Below, piece after piece: positions 62,272-63,308 of a stretch of 63,308 nt of DNA; the stretch's first letter is position 1; each line of letters starts with the position of its first letter. A program made the position numbers and the translations under genes. Under the pieces are notes generated by a model. It was not told where the DNA came from, made no database searches, and worked only from the letters and a program-made list of their open reading frames with translations. The stretch lies in the NCBI GenBank assembly GCA_004431415.1, contig QPMI01000357.1, positions 1 through 63,308 of the forward strand, written 5' to 3'. Origin of the DNA: Cyanophora paradoxa (taxonomy: Eukaryota > Glaucocystophyceae > Cyanophorales > Cyanophoraceae).

Positions 62272-63308
62272 CGGCGATCGCTTGCACAGGAGCTGCTTCA
62301 AGTTCGTCGCACCAGCCAACGCCAACGCCTGCAGTGCGTGCCCGCCACCCGTAGCGCTGCGAGCTTGCTCGCATAGAGATTCTCTATTCAATTGGATCGC
62401 TAGATCTGCCCCGCGCATAGAGCGTTCTCATTGCTCGGCGATCGCTTTGTGTTCGGCGCCATACCCAGCGAGTCCGACCTCTAACAAAGAGCTGCTGGGC
62501 CGGCGATCGCTTCTGGGTTCTCAGTTCTAACGGTCGCCGCGGGCTTGACGTCCACCGCCTTCTCATTGGCCAAGCGATCGCTGAACACGGATGAATGGGC
62601 GAAAGCCGGTATCCAGGCAGTGCTTCCACCCCCACTGCCTGGAGCTGCCTGGGCGGCGCGATCGAGCACGTTCTACCCACGTGAAAGTGTGATAAATGTT
62701 TTGTGAAATCGCTATATCTTCTCTGAAGCCGGAGCGCGAACGCTGTTGGGAGAACTCGTGACTGTTGCTGACACGGGGAGAACTCGAGCAGGGGTACAGT
62801 AGTCGCAAAAGCGTTCCTGTACCCGTTCCGAGAGCGAGACGCAGCTCCGGCCGCTCCTGCGCTCTACTGAGAGCGTTGTAGGCGCATTTTGATAGACCTT
62901 AGCTATGTTTAATCAAGTTCCCGACCCGTTTGGGCCGCCAGGAGAGCGGCCAGCGCCGTACCTGTCGTTCGATCTTGCAGGCTCGACTTGGTCGGTTATT
63001 TCGCTTCTGACCTGCGTACTGCTTCTTACTTGTGGCAGGCGACCGCCGGCTCTGCCGGACGGGCTTCCAGTTCAACCAGCGAGGTTCCCGAACATGCCCT
63101 CGCTTGCTGCTGCTTCCAGCGCTCACTTACCTCTCCGTACGGCTTCAGAGCTTCCGAGACGACGACGGCTTCGCTGGCGGTGGGCCGCCGCGTGTGTGCG
63201 GCGCGCGCTGTTCGGGAGGCTTCGCTGGACGCGGGACGCCCTCGTTTCTTTGTCTGTTCAAACTATAACGGCGCGGGTCGCGTCGCATCCCATCCGGTCT
63301 GCTCTCAC
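62272..63308 (+). repeat. variant unit V2, cut by window end
   Basis: Matches V1 from its anchor through the V-specific sequence, which begins at about 62585 and is still running at the right edge. Confidence 0.9.

Larger units (their letters stand above)
49279..63308. repeat. satellite array with higher-order L-S-V organisation
   Basis: The anchor CCGGCGATCGCTTGCACAGG recurs at 49279, 49434, 51219, 54001, 55831, 57548, 60327, 62127 (degraded) and 62272. Spacings give short units of about 1.8 kb (S), long units of about 2.78 kb (L) and variants of about 1.72 kb (V). The order is S, L, S, V, L, S, partial, V, so L-S-V repeats with a period of about 6.33 kb (51219 to 57548). Shared segments look nearly identical by eye. 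The array runs off the right edge. Confidence 0.92.

Noticed and set aside
49280-62600. Cyanobacterial DNA because of the HIP1-like GCGATCGC octamer
   Set aside because: All genes in the window have eukaryotic introns and families; the octamer sits inside a eukaryotic-type satellite.
49279-63308. CRISPR array or bacterial origin
   Set aside because: Units are 1.7-2.8 kb with no short repeat-spacer pattern; the window is eukaryotic with spliceosomal introns.

Overview
The window is nuclear DNA of a very GC-rich eukaryote, most likely a photosynthetic protist with an organelle-targeted HSP100 system. Genes lie on both strands and are split by many very short introns (about 50-95 nt). Protein families present include IRE1, a plant-type NO VEIN-like protein, soluble adenylyl cyclase, mTERF, a SMYD-type SET protein and a ClpC with an N-terminal presequence. 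About a third of the introns in the best-resolved gene start with GC instead of GT. High GC, dense micro-introns and GC donors would suit a haptophyte-like alga, but the lineage cannot be fixed from this sequence alone.

Layout. 1-2084 (-): soluble-adenylyl-cyclase-like gene running off the left edge. 3312-4578 (-): OTU-family deubiquitinase. 5041-7403 (+): mTERF protein with an organelle-type presequence. 7638-11832 (+): ClpB/HSP100 disaggregase, 19 exons. 12123-15909 (-): IRE1 ER-stress sensor (lumenal domain, TM, kinase, RNase). 16432-21382 (+): TKL/Raf-like kinase with long disordered flanks. 21513-26435 (-): ClpC-type HSP100 with presequence. 26658-29140 (+): SMYD-like SET-MYND methyltransferase. 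30050-42306 (-): giant NO VEIN-like protein (N-terminal repeats, sacsin/HSP90-type ATPase, C-terminal DUF3883). 42726-43941 (-): ubiquitin-like plus IPT/TIG protein. 44080-47260 (+): TRF4-type non-canonical poly(A) polymerase. 47541-48850 (-): unknown protein with a PP1-docking-like motif. 49279-63308: about 14 kb of satellite with a higher-order structure.

Functionally, several genes concern protein quality control (OTU, ClpB, IRE1, ClpC), but they are separate transcription units on both strands, so this is at most loose clustering. Several pairs are divergent with short shared upstream regions (ClpC/SMYD, IPT/poly(A) polymerase, IRE1/kinase); others converge (ClpB/IRE1, kinase/ClpC, SMYD/NOV-like).

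The two most unusual signals are the intron architecture and the terminal array. Many introns have a C-rich GCCCGCCCC-like 5' end and a 3' end of the form CTGAC-GGGGCGGGGCAG, so the two ends could pair. The array shows a repeated long-short-variant order of units about 6.33 kb long, carries the palindrome GCGATCGC about six times per unit, and contains a 12-bp GC minisatellite that accounts for the difference between long and short units. Exon boundaries were set by eye from protein-family conservation. They are firm for ClpB, OTU and the TKL kinase core and approximate elsewhere.
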